Assembly: GCA_020026075.1 (NCBI GenBank)
Contig: JAHHQZ010000039.1
Span: 1 to 14,137, forward strand
DNA: 14,137 nucleotides
Direction: 5' to 3'
From: Actinobacillus sp.
GTDB lineage: Bacteria; Pseudomonadota; Gammaproteobacteria; Enterobacterales; Pasteurellaceae
This document shows positions 1 to 5,910 of this stretch, piece by piece (position 1 is the first letter of the stretch; every line of letters begins with the position of its first letter). Both the position numbers and the translations under genes were made by a program. Below the pieces are notes generated by a model. It had not been told where the DNA came from. It ran no database searches and worked only from the letters and a program-made list of their open reading frames with translations.

Positions 1-25
1 TTGTTTTGCGAGCGTGATCGCAAAG
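1..25 (+). repeat. Repeat R2, copy a
   Basis: The core GTTTTGCGA-GC-GTGATCG recurs on the minus strand at 281-304 and, with small changes, at 11251-11273. The repeat is itself a hairpin: TTTGCGA (5-11) pairs with TCGCAAA (18-24) around a 6-nt loop. A T-rich stretch follows, so it could also end transcription coming from the left. The left boundary is cut by the window edge. Confidence 0.5.
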
Positions 26-252
26 TTTTTGTTTTGATTGAATTAAAAGCAGAGGAGCTTACCCTTTGTGGTGGGGGAAAAAACACTGCTATTCCGCCTT
101 AATCCGTGCTGGGGGGGATTTTCTTAACGCAAAAATTCGTTGACCCTTCGCAACCAACGGTATTTTGCTAAAAACTTTCCCCTATCACGAGGCAGAAAAT
201 GGGGGAAGATCGCATATTCAAGAGTGGACTTTTGATGAATTTTTACCAACTG

Positions 253-270
253 GGGCAAGGGGGCTTGCCC
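253..270. other. GC-rich hairpin
   Basis: GGGCAAG (253-259) and CTTGCCC (264-270) form a perfect 7-bp stem around a GGGG loop. On the plus strand, ATTTTTC follows about 9 nt later, so it may act as a weak terminator. No gene on this strand ends close upstream, so a repeat-associated hairpin is equally possible. Confidence 0.4.
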
Positions 271-280
271 TATTGTAGAT

Positions 281-304
281 TTTTCGATCACTATCGCAAA
301 ACAA
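281..304 (-). repeat. Repeat R2, copy b (inverted)
   Basis: Read on the minus strand, this matches copy a over about 24 bases: TTGTTTTGCGA, then TA instead of GC, then GTGATCG and AAAA instead of CAAA. Copies a and b are inverted and bracket positions 1-304, like the terminal repeats of a small element. The 40-bp palindrome at 308-347 starts four bases outside it. Confidence 0.5.
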
Positions 305-305
305 A

Positions 306-349
306 AAGGCTGGAATATTTCACAAAATTTTGTCAAATATTCCAGCCTA
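306..349 (-). repeat. Palindromic element E1 (full copy)
   Basis: The core is 308-347: arms GGCTGGAATATTT and AAATATTCCAGCC flank a centre containing ACAAAATTTTGT. The two 20-nt halves match with one mismatch. On the minus strand the order is TA, palindrome, then TTTTTGTTTTG, which is the shape of a Rho-independent terminator. It begins 17 bases beyond the sspB stop codon and so is the likely terminator of sspA-sspB. It belongs to a family with copies near 4090, 5157, 7290, 12146, 12331 and 13327. Confidence 0.85.
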
Positions 350-365
350 GCTATGGTGAGACAAA

Positions 366-818
366 TTATTTTACGATGCGTAAGAAGGATGCGCCGTCTG
401 ATTTTTCTTTGTCTTTTGCTGTGGCTTTGGGTGTTGAAGTTTCTGTGGCTTCTGAAAAGTCTTTTGGTTGCTCTGCGTTTATTTCATAAGCCGTTTCAGG
501 TTCAAACATTACGCCATCGCCATTTTCACGGGCGTAAATTGCGGCAGCTGCCCCCATTGGTACGTAAATATGGCGAGTAACACCTTGAAAACGTGCGTCA
601 AACTCAATGGCTTTGTCGCCGAGCACAAAGTTTCCTGTCGCACGTGGTGATAAATTCAGAACAATTTGCCCATCTTGCACATATTCCATTGGAACATCGA
701 CATTAGGATATTCAGCGTCTACCACGAGAAACGGCGTGAAATCGTTATCGCATAGCCAATCATAATAGGCACGGAGCAAATAGGGGCGTTTGGGTAAAGT
801 AGATTGAGTCGGTGCCAT
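366..818 (-). CDS. sspB: SspB, ClpXP specificity-enhancing adaptor
   Basis: This is the adaptor that binds ssrA-tagged proteins released from stalled ribosomes and delivers them to ClpXP. The 150-residue protein has the family architecture. A folded substrate-binding and dimerisation domain covers about residues 1-112 (RPYLLRAYYDWL at 11-22, MEYVQDGQIVLN at 44-55, AIYARENG at 93-100). A low-complexity linker of E, T, K and S follows (about 113-141). The C-terminal tail ends FLRIVK, matching the XB peptide (LRVVK in E. coli) that docks on ClpX. The ATG overlaps the sspA stop by one base (TAATG), so the two genes are translationally coupled. A palindromic terminator follows. Identification is firm and nothing is missing. 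Confidence 0.96.
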   Translation of the reverse strand: MAPTQSTLPKRPYLLRAYYDWLCDNDFTPFLVVDAEYPNVDVPMEYVQDGQIVLNLSPRATGNFVLGDKAIEFDARFQGVTRHIYVPMGAAAAIYARENGDGVMFEPETAYEINAEQPKDFSEATETSTPKATAKDKEKSDGASFLRIVK

Positions 819-1453
819 TATTTATCTTCCGTAAAAGTATTGTCGCCCTCACGACGTACGGAATCACGGAAAGATTCACGGTTGAACACCAGCTCCATAT
901 AATTACGGACATTTTTGCTGCCAGTGCCTGTGAATTTTACGCCTAACGTGTGCATTTTCCAAAGAAGTGGGGCAATGTAGCAGTCGACTAAACTAAATTC
1001 GTTACCCATAAAGTAGGGTTGGAACGCCGCTGCACTGGCGAGTAATTGTTCTTTTAAATGATTTAAAGATGCTGCACGTTTTTCTTCGCTCTTATTGTGT
1101 TCTGCCTCACGAATGGCTGCATACCAAGAGTCTAAAATATCTTTCATTAGCTGGCGTTTTTCAGCACGTTCCACAGGGAAAACTGGCATCAATGGTGGAT
1201 GCGGAAAGCGTTCATCTAAGTATTCTAAAATAATGTAAGGGGTGTGAATGGCGAGTGTGCGATCGGTTAAGGTCGGTACGCTACCTGTTGGGTTGAGTTC
1301 CATTAATTGTTCATTGATAGTGTTTGGCTCAATGATTTCAATTTCATAACTTGCCCCTTTTTCAGCAAGGACAAAGCGGACTTGATGACAATAAATATCA
1401 TCGTGATTAGAAAATAACGTCATCACGGAACGTTTGTTAGCAGCTGTGGTCAT
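818..1453 (-). CDS. sspA: SspA, stringent starvation protein A
   Basis: SspA is a glutathione-S-transferase-fold protein without GST activity. It binds RNA polymerase sigma-70 holoenzyme and, in E. coli, supports starvation and acid survival. The 211-residue product has an N-terminal thioredoxin-like domain (about 10-85; RSVMTLFSNHDDIYCHQVR near the start) and an all-helical C-terminal domain (about 90-205; FSLVDCYIAPLLW at 153-165). The surface-pocket residues Pro84-His85-Pro86, needed for SspA activity in E. coli, are present at the same numbers (FPHPPLMPV). A longer open frame reaches 1519, but the start at 1453 matches the family N-terminus and has a strong GGAGG ribosome-binding site at 1459-1463. 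In Haemophilus and E. coli, sspAB follows rplM-rpsI; here fadR lies upstream instead. Confidence 0.95.
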   Translation of the reverse strand: MTTAANKRSVMTLFSNHDDIYCHQVRFVLAEKGASYEIEIIEPNTINEQLMELNPTGSVPTLTDRTLAIHTPYIILEYLDERFPHPPLMPVFPVERAEKRQLMKDILDSWYAAIREAEHNKSEEKRAASLNHLKEQLLASAAAFQPYFMGNEFSLVDCYIAPLLWKMHTLGVKFTGTGSKNVRNYMELVFNRESFRDSVRREGDNTFTEDK

Positions 1454-1509
1454 CTTTTCCTCCAACAACTCAAATAAGGGTGAATTTTCAATATATAAAA
1501 AAGAGCCGT

Positions 1510-1518
1510 ATTCTAGCA
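1510..1518 (-). promoter_or_regulatory. Probable sspA promoter (extended -10)
   Basis: On the minus strand the sequence reads TGC-TAGAAT: a good -10 hexamer (1510-1515) with an extended TGn motif (1516-1518). The -35 region is poor, as is common for extended -10 promoters. Transcription would start near 1503, giving a leader of about 50 nt before sspA. It would let sspAB be expressed separately from fadR. Confidence 0.4.
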
Positions 1519-1588
1519 TAAATAATTAGTTTACGGCGGCTTGATGAGAAAAAATCTCAACGCAAGGTTAAATTTACGCAGCCATTGT

Positions 1589-2344
1589 TTAGGCCAGAAT
1601 ATTTTCTGGTAAATGTTGCAACATTTCTTGCCAAATGTTACGGCTGTGGCGTTGGTTTTCTTCGAGTAATTGGGAAGCCTTAGCGACATCGCCATTTTTT
1701 ACGCATTGCAATAGATTCTGGTAAAAATGAATGGCTGCTTTTTGTGTTTCAGGAAAACTGAAAAACAAGGTTGCGAGCTGTAAATACAAGGGCTTAAAGC
1801 TGTTTAAAATTAAGCCATAAATAGGTTTGTTCGCCAAAAAGGCAAATTCTCGGTATAGGGTATAGTCAAATTCTGCAAAGGCAGTTGCATTTTTTGGGGC
1901 TGGGAATTCCAGCCTTGCTGATTTCGCCAATACGGTTAATGTGTCAAAAATGGGCAAGCATTGTGGTGCATTTTTTTGTATGGCGATTGGAATGTAGCGT
2001 TCCCCCATTTGTGTACGCAGGCTGACGACATTTTCAATAATCACAGGGCGTAAGTTTTCATCTAATTTGAGTAGGGTGTGAATAATATTCGGGCCGCCTG
2101 TTTGCCAAATATCATTAACTAAAGTGGGTTTGCCGTGCTGAATGCTAAGCCAGCCATCACGAGCAAGACGCTGGGTCACTTCACGTAAAGTGCTGCGTGT
2201 TACGCCGATTTTTTCAGCTAGTTCACGCTCACCAGGAAGAAATGTTCCTGCAGGGTAGTGGTTAAACCAAATACTTTTAACTAAAAATTCTTCCGCCAAA
2301 CCTGCTGGGCTTTGTGCAGAAAGCGAAAATGGCTCTTGTTTCAT
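1589..2344 (-). CDS. fadR: FadR, fatty-acid metabolism regulator
   Basis: FadR is a GntR-family regulator that represses fatty-acid degradation and activates unsaturated fatty-acid synthesis; long-chain acyl-CoA releases it from DNA. The 251-residue protein has a winged-helix domain (about 12-80, GERELAEKIGVTRSTLREVTQRLARDGW) and a helical acyl-CoA domain (about 85-240, with EFDY at 158-161 and NKPIYGLILNS at 172-182). Arg40, Arg50, Arg54 and His70 correspond to E. coli DNA-contact residues Arg35, Arg45, Arg49 and His65. Compared with remembered E. coli and H. influenzae sequences, about 10 extra residues (roughly 144-153, RLEFPAPKNA) lie before EFDY, encoded by DNA with a small palindrome. 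It is divergent from nhaB, as in E. coli. No strong ribosome-binding site is visible. Confidence 0.95.
   Translation of the reverse strand: MKQEPFSLSAQSPAGLAEEFLVKSIWFNHYPAGTFLPGERELAEKIGVTRSTLREVTQRLARDGWLSIQHGKPTLVNDIWQTGGPNIIHTLLKLDENLRPVIIENVVSLRTQMGERYIPIAIQKNAPQCLPIFDTLTVLAKSARLEFPAPKNATAFAEFDYTLYREFAFLANKPIYGLILNSFKPLYLQLATLFFSFPETQKAAIHFYQNLLQCVKNGDVAKASQLLEENQRHSRNIWQEMLQHLPENILA
1898..1914 (-). repeat. Miniature palindrome inside fadR
   Basis: The 17-bp sequence GGCTGGGAATTCCAGCC has the same GGCTGG/CCAGCC arms as the intergenic palindromes but lacks their AAAATTTT centre. On the minus strand it reads GGCTGGAATTCCCAGCC and encodes part of the apparent extra segment of FadR (Arg144 to Ala149). 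It may be a deleted element copy or a coincidence. Confidence 0.4.
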
Positions 2345-2414
2345 AGTGATAATTTTGAAAGTTGGGATAAGAAATAAAAACAGATCGGCACTTTACCACA
2401 AAAAACCGTGATAA

Positions 2415-2436
2415 AAATGTGAACTAGATAACATTT
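2415..2436. promoter_or_regulatory. Predicted CRP (cAMP receptor protein) site
   Basis: The half-sites AAATGTGA and TAACATTT are separated by six bases (ACTAGA). This differs at two positions from the ideal 22-bp CRP site (TGTGA-N6-TCACA). It lies in the fadR/nhaB intergenic region. Its centre (2425.5) falls about 60 bp upstream of the predicted nhaB start near 2486, the classical class I activation spacing. It is about 80 bp upstream of the fadR start codon and could affect both genes. Confidence 0.7.
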
Positions 2437-2449
2437 TGCTAATTTACCA

Positions 2450-2479
2450 TTACCAATAAGGCGAGCAGTGTAATACAAT
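2450..2479 (+). promoter_or_regulatory. Predicted nhaB promoter
   Basis: The -35 is TTACCA (2450-2455) and the -10 is TACAAT (2474-2479), with an 18-bp spacer. The weak -35 would suit activation by the CRP site just upstream. Transcription would start near 2486, leaving a leader of about 50 nt. Confidence 0.5.
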
Positions 2480-2537
2480 CACGCTTATTTTGACTTTATT
2501 TTTTACTTTATTTATTACTTTGCAAGGAGTTTTAGCA

Positions 2538-4064
2538 ATGAACATCGCAACAGCGGTTTTTAGAAACTTTTTAGGTAGCAGTGCTAATTGGTATAAAGTC
2601 ACCATTATTGGCTTTTTGATCCTAAATCCCATTCTCTTTTTTGCAGTTGACCCTTTTGTTGCCGGCTGGGTTTTAGTGGCTGAATTTATTTTTACGTTGG
2701 CTATGGCATTGAAATGCTATCCATTACAGCCTGGTGGTTTGCTAGCCTTAGAGGCGGTGGTGATTGGAATGACATCGCCGCAACATATTTCTGAAGAAAT
2801 TATGAGCAACTTTGAAGTTATCTTGCTACTAATGTTCATGGTGGCAGGTATTTACTTTATGAAACAGCTTTTGTTGTTTGTGTTTACAAAGTTATTGCTC
2901 AGCATTCGTTCTAAAATCGCTCTGTCGTTGGCGTTCTGTTTAAGTGCAGCATTTTTGTCTGCTTTCCTAGACGCATTAACCGTTGTGGCAGTGATTATCA
3001 GTGTAGGGATCGGTTTTTACGGTGTTTATCATAAGGTGGCATCAGGGTTGGAAATTTCTGATTCCAACGATATGAAAGACGATAAAAATATACAAGCACA
3101 TAATCAAGAAACGTTGGATAAATTCCGTGCGTTTTTACGTAGCCTTATGATGCACGCTGCCGTAGGGACAGCCTTAGGTGGCGTGATGACGTTGGTGGGA
3201 GAGCCGCAAAACTTGATCATCGCAGAAAGTGCAAAATGGCACTTTTTAGAGTTTTTCCTCCGAATGGCACCAGTAACCGTACCAACCTTAATTTTCGGTT
3301 TAGCAACCTGTATTTTTGTGGAAAAATTCCGCTTATTTGGCTACGGCGAAGCCTTGCCAGCACAGGTGTTGGAAGTGCTACAAGACTATAATCAATGCAC
3401 CGAAGAAAAAATGACCAAACGTGATCGTGTGCGTTTGTATACGCAAGGTTTGATCGGTGTTTGGTTGATTTTAGGCTTAGCGTTCCATTTAGCAGACGTG
3501 GGCTTAATTGGTTTAACGATCATCGTGTTAGCAACAGCATTTTGTGGTATTACAGATGAACACCAAATTGGTCGTGCCTTCCAAGAAGCCTTACCATTTA
3601 CGGCATTGCTTGTGGTCTTTTTCTCTGTGGTCGCCGTGATTATCGATCAGCACCTATTTGCACCGATTATTCATTATGTATTAGCGGCAGACAAAGAGGC
3701 CCAGCTCGTGTTGTTCTACCTATTTAACGGTATTTTATCTGCCATTTCGGACAACGTATTCGTGGCAACCGTATACATTAACGAGGCGAAAAATGCGTTA
3801 TTGCAAGGGGCGATTAGCCGTGAACAGTTTGATTTACTTGCAGTAGCGATTAACACGGGGACGAACTTGCCTTCTGTGGCCACTCCAAACGGTCAAGCGG
3901 CATTCTTATTCTTGTTGACTTCATCTATTGCACCGTTAATTCGTTTGTCTTACGGACGTATGGTCTATATGGCGCTACCTTACACCATCGTGTTATCCAC
4001 TGTGGGTTTGGTCTGTGTGAAATACGTTCTGCCAACGTTGACCGTAGCAATGGGTTTCCATTAA
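2538..4064 (+). CDS. nhaB: NhaB, Na+/H+ antiporter
   Basis: NhaB is an inner-membrane antiporter that exports Na+ in exchange for protons and protects against sodium and alkaline stress. The 508-residue protein consists of about a dozen hydrophobic segments. It closely follows E. coli NhaB (about 513 residues): NFLGSSANWYK near the start, FVAGWVLVAEFIFTLAMALKCYPL at 40-63, LLLMFMVAGIYFMKQLLLFVFTKLL at 96-120, and FLDALTVVAV around Asp145, which aligns with the important Asp147 of E. coli NhaB. The open frame begins at 2490, but the start at 2538 fits the family N-terminus and has AAGGAG at 2524-2529. A CRP site and promoter precede it. The palindromic element E2 starts 6 bases after the stop and probably ends the transcript. 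Confidence 0.96.
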   Translation: MNIATAVFRNFLGSSANWYKVTIIGFLILNPILFFAVDPFVAGWVLVAEFIFTLAMALKCYPLQPGGLLALEAVVIGMTSPQHISEEIMSNFEVILLLMFMVAGIYFMKQLLLFVFTKLLLSIRSKIALSLAFCLSAAFLSAFLDALTVVAVIISVGIGFYGVYHKVASGLEISDSNDMKDDKNIQAHNQETLDKFRAFLRSLMMHAAVGTALGGVMTLVGEPQNLIIAESAKWHFLEFFLRMAPVTVPTLIFGLATCIFVEKFRLFGYGEALPAQVLEVLQDYNQCTEEKMTKRDRVRLYTQGLIGVWLILGLAFHLADVGLIGLTIIVLATAFCGITDEHQIGRAFQEALPFTALLVVFFSVVAVIIDQHLFAPIIHYVLAADKEAQLVLFYLFNGILSAISDNVFVATVYINEAKNALLQGAISREQFDLLAVAINTGTNLPSVATPNGQAAFLFLLTSSIAPLIRLSYGRMVYMALPYTIVLSTVGLVCVKYVLPTLTVAMGFH

Positions 4065-4070
4065 AACGCA

Positions 4071-4110
4071 AAAAATTCCAGCGTAGTGTTTTTGCTAGGC
4101 TGGAATTTTT
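4071..4110 (+). repeat. Palindromic element E2 (rearranged), likely nhaB terminator
   Basis: AAAAATTCCAGC (4071-4082) and GCTGGAATTTTT (4099-4110) form a perfect 12-bp stem around a 16-nt loop. T-rich sequence follows (CTCTATTTTTT). The arms are those of the repeat family but in reverse order: the 3' arm comes first, and the loop ends CTAG, giving the family's TAGGCTGGAA start. It can serve as an intrinsic terminator for nhaB. Confidence 0.75.
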
Positions 4111-4146
4111 CTCTATTTTTTATCATTTCATAAATAAGGAAAATGT

Positions 4147-4680
4147 ATGGGTAACCATTTGAAACAGTTTACTTGTTCACGTAGTTTTTGGCTTTTGTTA
4201 TTCTTCTCAGCGCTGTTGTTTGAGGGGGTGGCGTTGTATTTTCAATATGTAATGAACCTTTCCCCCTGCGTAATGTGCGTGTACGAGCGAGTGGCGTTAT
4301 TTTCCATCGCTGCGGCTGCTTTATTTGGATTTCTCGCCCCAAGTTGGACATTATGGCGCTGGCTTGCCTTATTGGCAGGGCTTGGTGCAGCGGTGAAAGG
4401 CTTGCTGATTTCTTTAAAACACGTGGATTATCAATTACATCCAGGCCCTTGGAATCAATGTGAATCTTTGCCACAGTTTCCTGATTTTTTACCCTTAGAT
4501 CATTTATTCCCCACATTATTCCGACCTTACGGCGTGTGTAGTGATGTAGTTTGGTCTTTCTTAGATCTATCAATGGCGCAGTGGATCGCCATAATGTTTG
4601 GTGTTTATGTGGCTATTTTTGTCGTAGCTTTGTTTATGCAATTTTTCTGTACTAAACCAAAACGTTCTCTGTTCCATTAG
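4147..4680 (+). CDS. dsbB: DsbB, disulfide-bond formation protein B
   Basis: DsbB is the inner-membrane protein that reoxidises the periplasmic oxidase DsbA and passes the electrons to quinone. The 177-residue product has four transmembrane helices (about 14-32, 49-64, 70-90 and 144-167). The first periplasmic loop carries the redox pair Cys41-X-X-Cys44 (SPCVMCVYERVALF). The second carries Cys105 and Cys131, matching Cys104/Cys130 of E. coli (PWNQCESLPQFPDFLPLDHLFP). All four essential cysteines are present. An AAGGA ribosome-binding site sits at 4136-4140. The order nhaB-dsbB next to fadR is also found in E. coli. Element E2 separates it from nhaB, so it may have its own promoter, but none is clear. 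Confidence 0.96.
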   Translation: MGNHLKQFTCSRSFWLLLFFSALLFEGVALYFQYVMNLSPCVMCVYERVALFSIAAAALFGFLAPSWTLWRWLALLAGLGAAVKGLLISLKHVDYQLHPGPWNQCESLPQFPDFLPLDHLFPTLFRPYGVCSDVVWSFLDLSMAQWIAIMFGVYVAIFVVALFMQFFCTKPKRSLFH

Positions 4681-4726
4681 GTTAATGGTTTGTTATCGGC
4701 TTGCGAAAACAAAGAAAACGTAAAGA

Positions 4727-4756
4727 AAATACAATGCAATAAAACGCATTATTTTG
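4727..4756 (+). terminator. Weak possible terminator after dsbB
   Basis: AATGC (4733-4737) pairs with GCATT (4746-4750) around an 8-nt loop, with flanking A-rich and ATTTTG sequence that partly pairs. The stem is short and AT-rich, so termination would be weak. Confidence 0.25.
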
Positions 4757-4776
4757 TAGAGAAACACTAGTATTGG

Positions 4777-4806
4777 TTAGGTTTTTTTAGTGAAAAATCA
4801 TAAAAT
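4777..4806 (+). promoter_or_regulatory. Possible grxA promoter
   Basis: A TAAAAT -10 hexamer (4801-4806) lies 18 bp from a weak TTAGGT -35 (4777-4782). The start site would be near 4813, about 30 nt before the grxA start codon. The -35 is poor, so this is only a candidate. Confidence 0.3.
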
Positions 4807-4842
4807 ACCCCCAGTGAATTTATTACAGTAGGAGAACAAATT

Positions 4843-5097
4843 ATGTTAGTGAAAATTTATGGTCGCCCAGGTTGCCCTTATTGCGTACGTGCTGAAGCCC
4901 TTGCAGAAAAACTCAAAAAAACCGTGCCAGATTTCGACTATGAATACATTGACATTATCGTTGCAGGTTTAACCAAAGAAGATTTATCCGCAATAGCGGG
5001 TCGTGTGGTGAAAACCGTACCGCAAATTTTTATGGACGATATGTACGTTGGCGGTTTCACAGACTTTGATGCACTAAGCAAAAAAATGTTTGGCTAA
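4843..5097 (+). CDS. grxA: Glutaredoxin 1 (GrxA)
   Basis: This is a small cytoplasmic glutathione-dependent oxidoreductase that reduces disulfides, including ribonucleotide reductase and OxyR in E. coli. The 84-residue protein is a single glutaredoxin fold and nearly the length of E. coli Grx1 (85). The active site is Cys11-Pro-Tyr-Cys14 (GRPGCPYCVRAEALAEKL). The TVPQIF segment has the conserved cis-proline, and GGFTDFDAL forms the glutathione-binding end. LTKEDL and the short length favour GrxA over GrxC. The start has GGAG nearby (gtaggagaac, 4829-4838). It stands alone, followed at once by a strong terminator. It is a second thiol-redox gene next to dsbB, though the two act in different compartments. 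Confidence 0.93.
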   Translation: MLVKIYGRPGCPYCVRAEALAEKLKKTVPDFDYEYIDIIVAGLTKEDLSAIAGRVVKTVPQIFMDDMYVGGFTDFDALSKKMFG

Positions 5098-5105
5098 TCC
5101 AATCT

Positions 5106-5134
5106 AAAAAAGCACTCGTAAAGAGTGCTTTTTA
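5106..5134 (+). terminator. grxA terminator
   Basis: GCACTC (5112-5117) pairs with GAGTGC (5123-5128) around GTAAA. The preceding A run and following T run extend the stem and give a bidirectional terminator. It lies 9 bp past the grxA stop and may also stop transcription coming from rsmD. Confidence 0.9.
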
Positions 5135-5144
5135 TTGCTTTGAT

Positions 5145-5170
5145 AAAATTTCTAGAAAAATTCCGACCTA
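5145..5170 (-). repeat. Palindromic element E3 (half copy) at the rsmD stop
   Basis: On the minus strand this reads TAGGTCGGAATTTTTC, then TAGAAATTTT: the 5' arm and core of the palindrome family, after which the match ends. The family's leading TAG is the rsmD stop codon itself (5168-5170). The 3' arm is absent; the next structure is the unrelated grxA terminator. Confidence 0.65.
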
Positions 5171-5785
5171 AGCCATTTGTTGATATTCATATAAACGATA
5201 CGCCACTTGCCCTGTGGTTTTTTCTTTTAGGCAAACCCAGTGGGCAGACAGTGCAAGGAGCTGTTTTTTTTCCGTTTCCACATAAACTAATGCCTTATCT
5301 GCCAGCCATTGATGTTGTTCCAATAAAGAAAGTGCTTTTTCCGCTAAGCCAAAATGAAACGGCGGATCGAGAAACACGAGATTAAACGGTATCTGTGGCG
5401 GCTGTTGCAAAAATTGCAAGCTATCCGTAGTCTGTACGAACGCTTGATCCACAGGCGTGGCTAGGGTTCGTAAATTAACTCGTAATTGATTAGCGACTTG
5501 CTTGTCTTTTTCTAAAAATAATACAAAATTCGCCTCACGCGAGAGTGCCTCAAAGCCCAACGCACCGCTACCAGCAAAACAATCCAAACACCGAGCATTG
5601 CGCACGGATCCCATCAGCCAGTTAAATAGGGTTTCTTTGACACGATCCCCTGTTGGGCGTAACCCTTCTGCGGTGAGAACGGGTAATTTTCGGCCACGAT
5701 GACGGCCGCTAATAATGCGCACGGTGCCTGTTTTATTGCTTGAATTTTCATTACGAGGGGAAAGGTTTGAGCGTTTTTTTTGCAT
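5168..5785 (-). CDS. rsmD: RsmD, 16S rRNA (guanine966-N2)-methyltransferase
   Basis: RsmD methylates G966 of 16S rRNA in the 30S head using S-adenosylmethionine. The 205-residue protein is a Rossmann-fold methyltransferase. VRIISGRHRGRKLP lies at 22-35, GLRPTGDRVKETLFNWL at 41-57, the SAM-binding motif CFAGSGALGFEALSR at 69-83, and the catalytic motif Asp140-Pro-Pro-Phe143 (NLVFLDPPF). The tail TTGQVAYRLYEY matches E. coli. The family start has a variable lysine/serine-rich N-terminus, and no later Met fits better. The ribosome-binding site is weak. It is divergent from ftsY, as in E. coli. A half palindromic element overlaps its stop codon. Confidence 0.95.
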   Translation of the reverse strand: MQKKRSNLSPRNENSSNKTGTVRIISGRHRGRKLPVLTAEGLRPTGDRVKETLFNWLMGSVRNARCLDCFAGSGALGFEALSREANFVLFLEKDKQVANQLRVNLRTLATPVDQAFVQTTDSLQFLQQPPQIPFNLVFLDPPFHFGLAEKALSLLEQHQWLADKALVYVETEKKQLLALSAHWVCLKEKTTGQVAYRLYEYQQMA

Positions 5786-5855
5786 AGAAAATGTCTTGAT
5801 TGTGTTAGACTACGAGAAATTTTGCCTAGTGTAATGGATTTCGTTTTTTTGATGA

Positions 5856-5864
5856 AGTATAGCA
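5856..5864 (-). promoter_or_regulatory. Probable rsmD promoter (extended -10)
   Basis: On the minus strand the sequence is TGC-TATACT, a near-consensus -10 with an extended TGn motif. Transcription would start near 5849 and give a leader of about 65 nt. On the plus strand the overlapping TATAGC (5858-5863), with TGGATT 17 bp upstream, is a weaker candidate for ftsY. The two promoters would then overlap. Confidence 0.4.
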
Positions 5865-5910
5865 CGCAAAATTCCTTATTTTTATTTCATTACTGCGCAT
5901 TGAGGAAACT

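Larger units (their letters stand above)
1..365. other. Gene-free, repeat-rich region
   Basis: No convincing gene is seen here. Short open frames exist on both strands, but none has a ribosome-binding site or a recognisable domain. The stretch holds a TTTGCGA/TCGCAAA hairpin at 5-24, an imperfect CTTTCCCC/GGGGGAAG stem (about 177-207), a perfect GGGCAAG/CTTGCCC hairpin at 253-270, an inverted partner of the first repeat at 281-304, and a 40-bp palindrome at 308-347. A run of seven G occurs at 111-117. The density of inverted repeats suggests non-coding, possibly mobile or eroded DNA. It could also be the tail of a decayed gene. Confidence 0.6.

Noticed and set aside
1..102. Plus-strand open frame reaching the left edge, which could be the C-terminus of an upstream gene
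   Set aside because: Only 33 codons, no recognised domain, and it overlaps the R2 hairpin repeat. It may be chance. The sequence to the left would decide it.
124..336. Minus-strand 70-codon and plus-strand 96-codon frames in the left gap
   Set aside because: No ribosome-binding site, no domain, and both read through inverted repeats. The plus frame also runs antisense into sspB.
2490..2537. Upstream start for nhaB
   Set aside because: The extra 16 residues do not match the family, and AAGGAG is placed for the start at 2538.
2345..2537. FadR operator in the fadR/nhaB gap
   Set aside because: No TGG-N5-CCA-type site resembling the FadR consensus was found; the palindrome there fits CRP instead.
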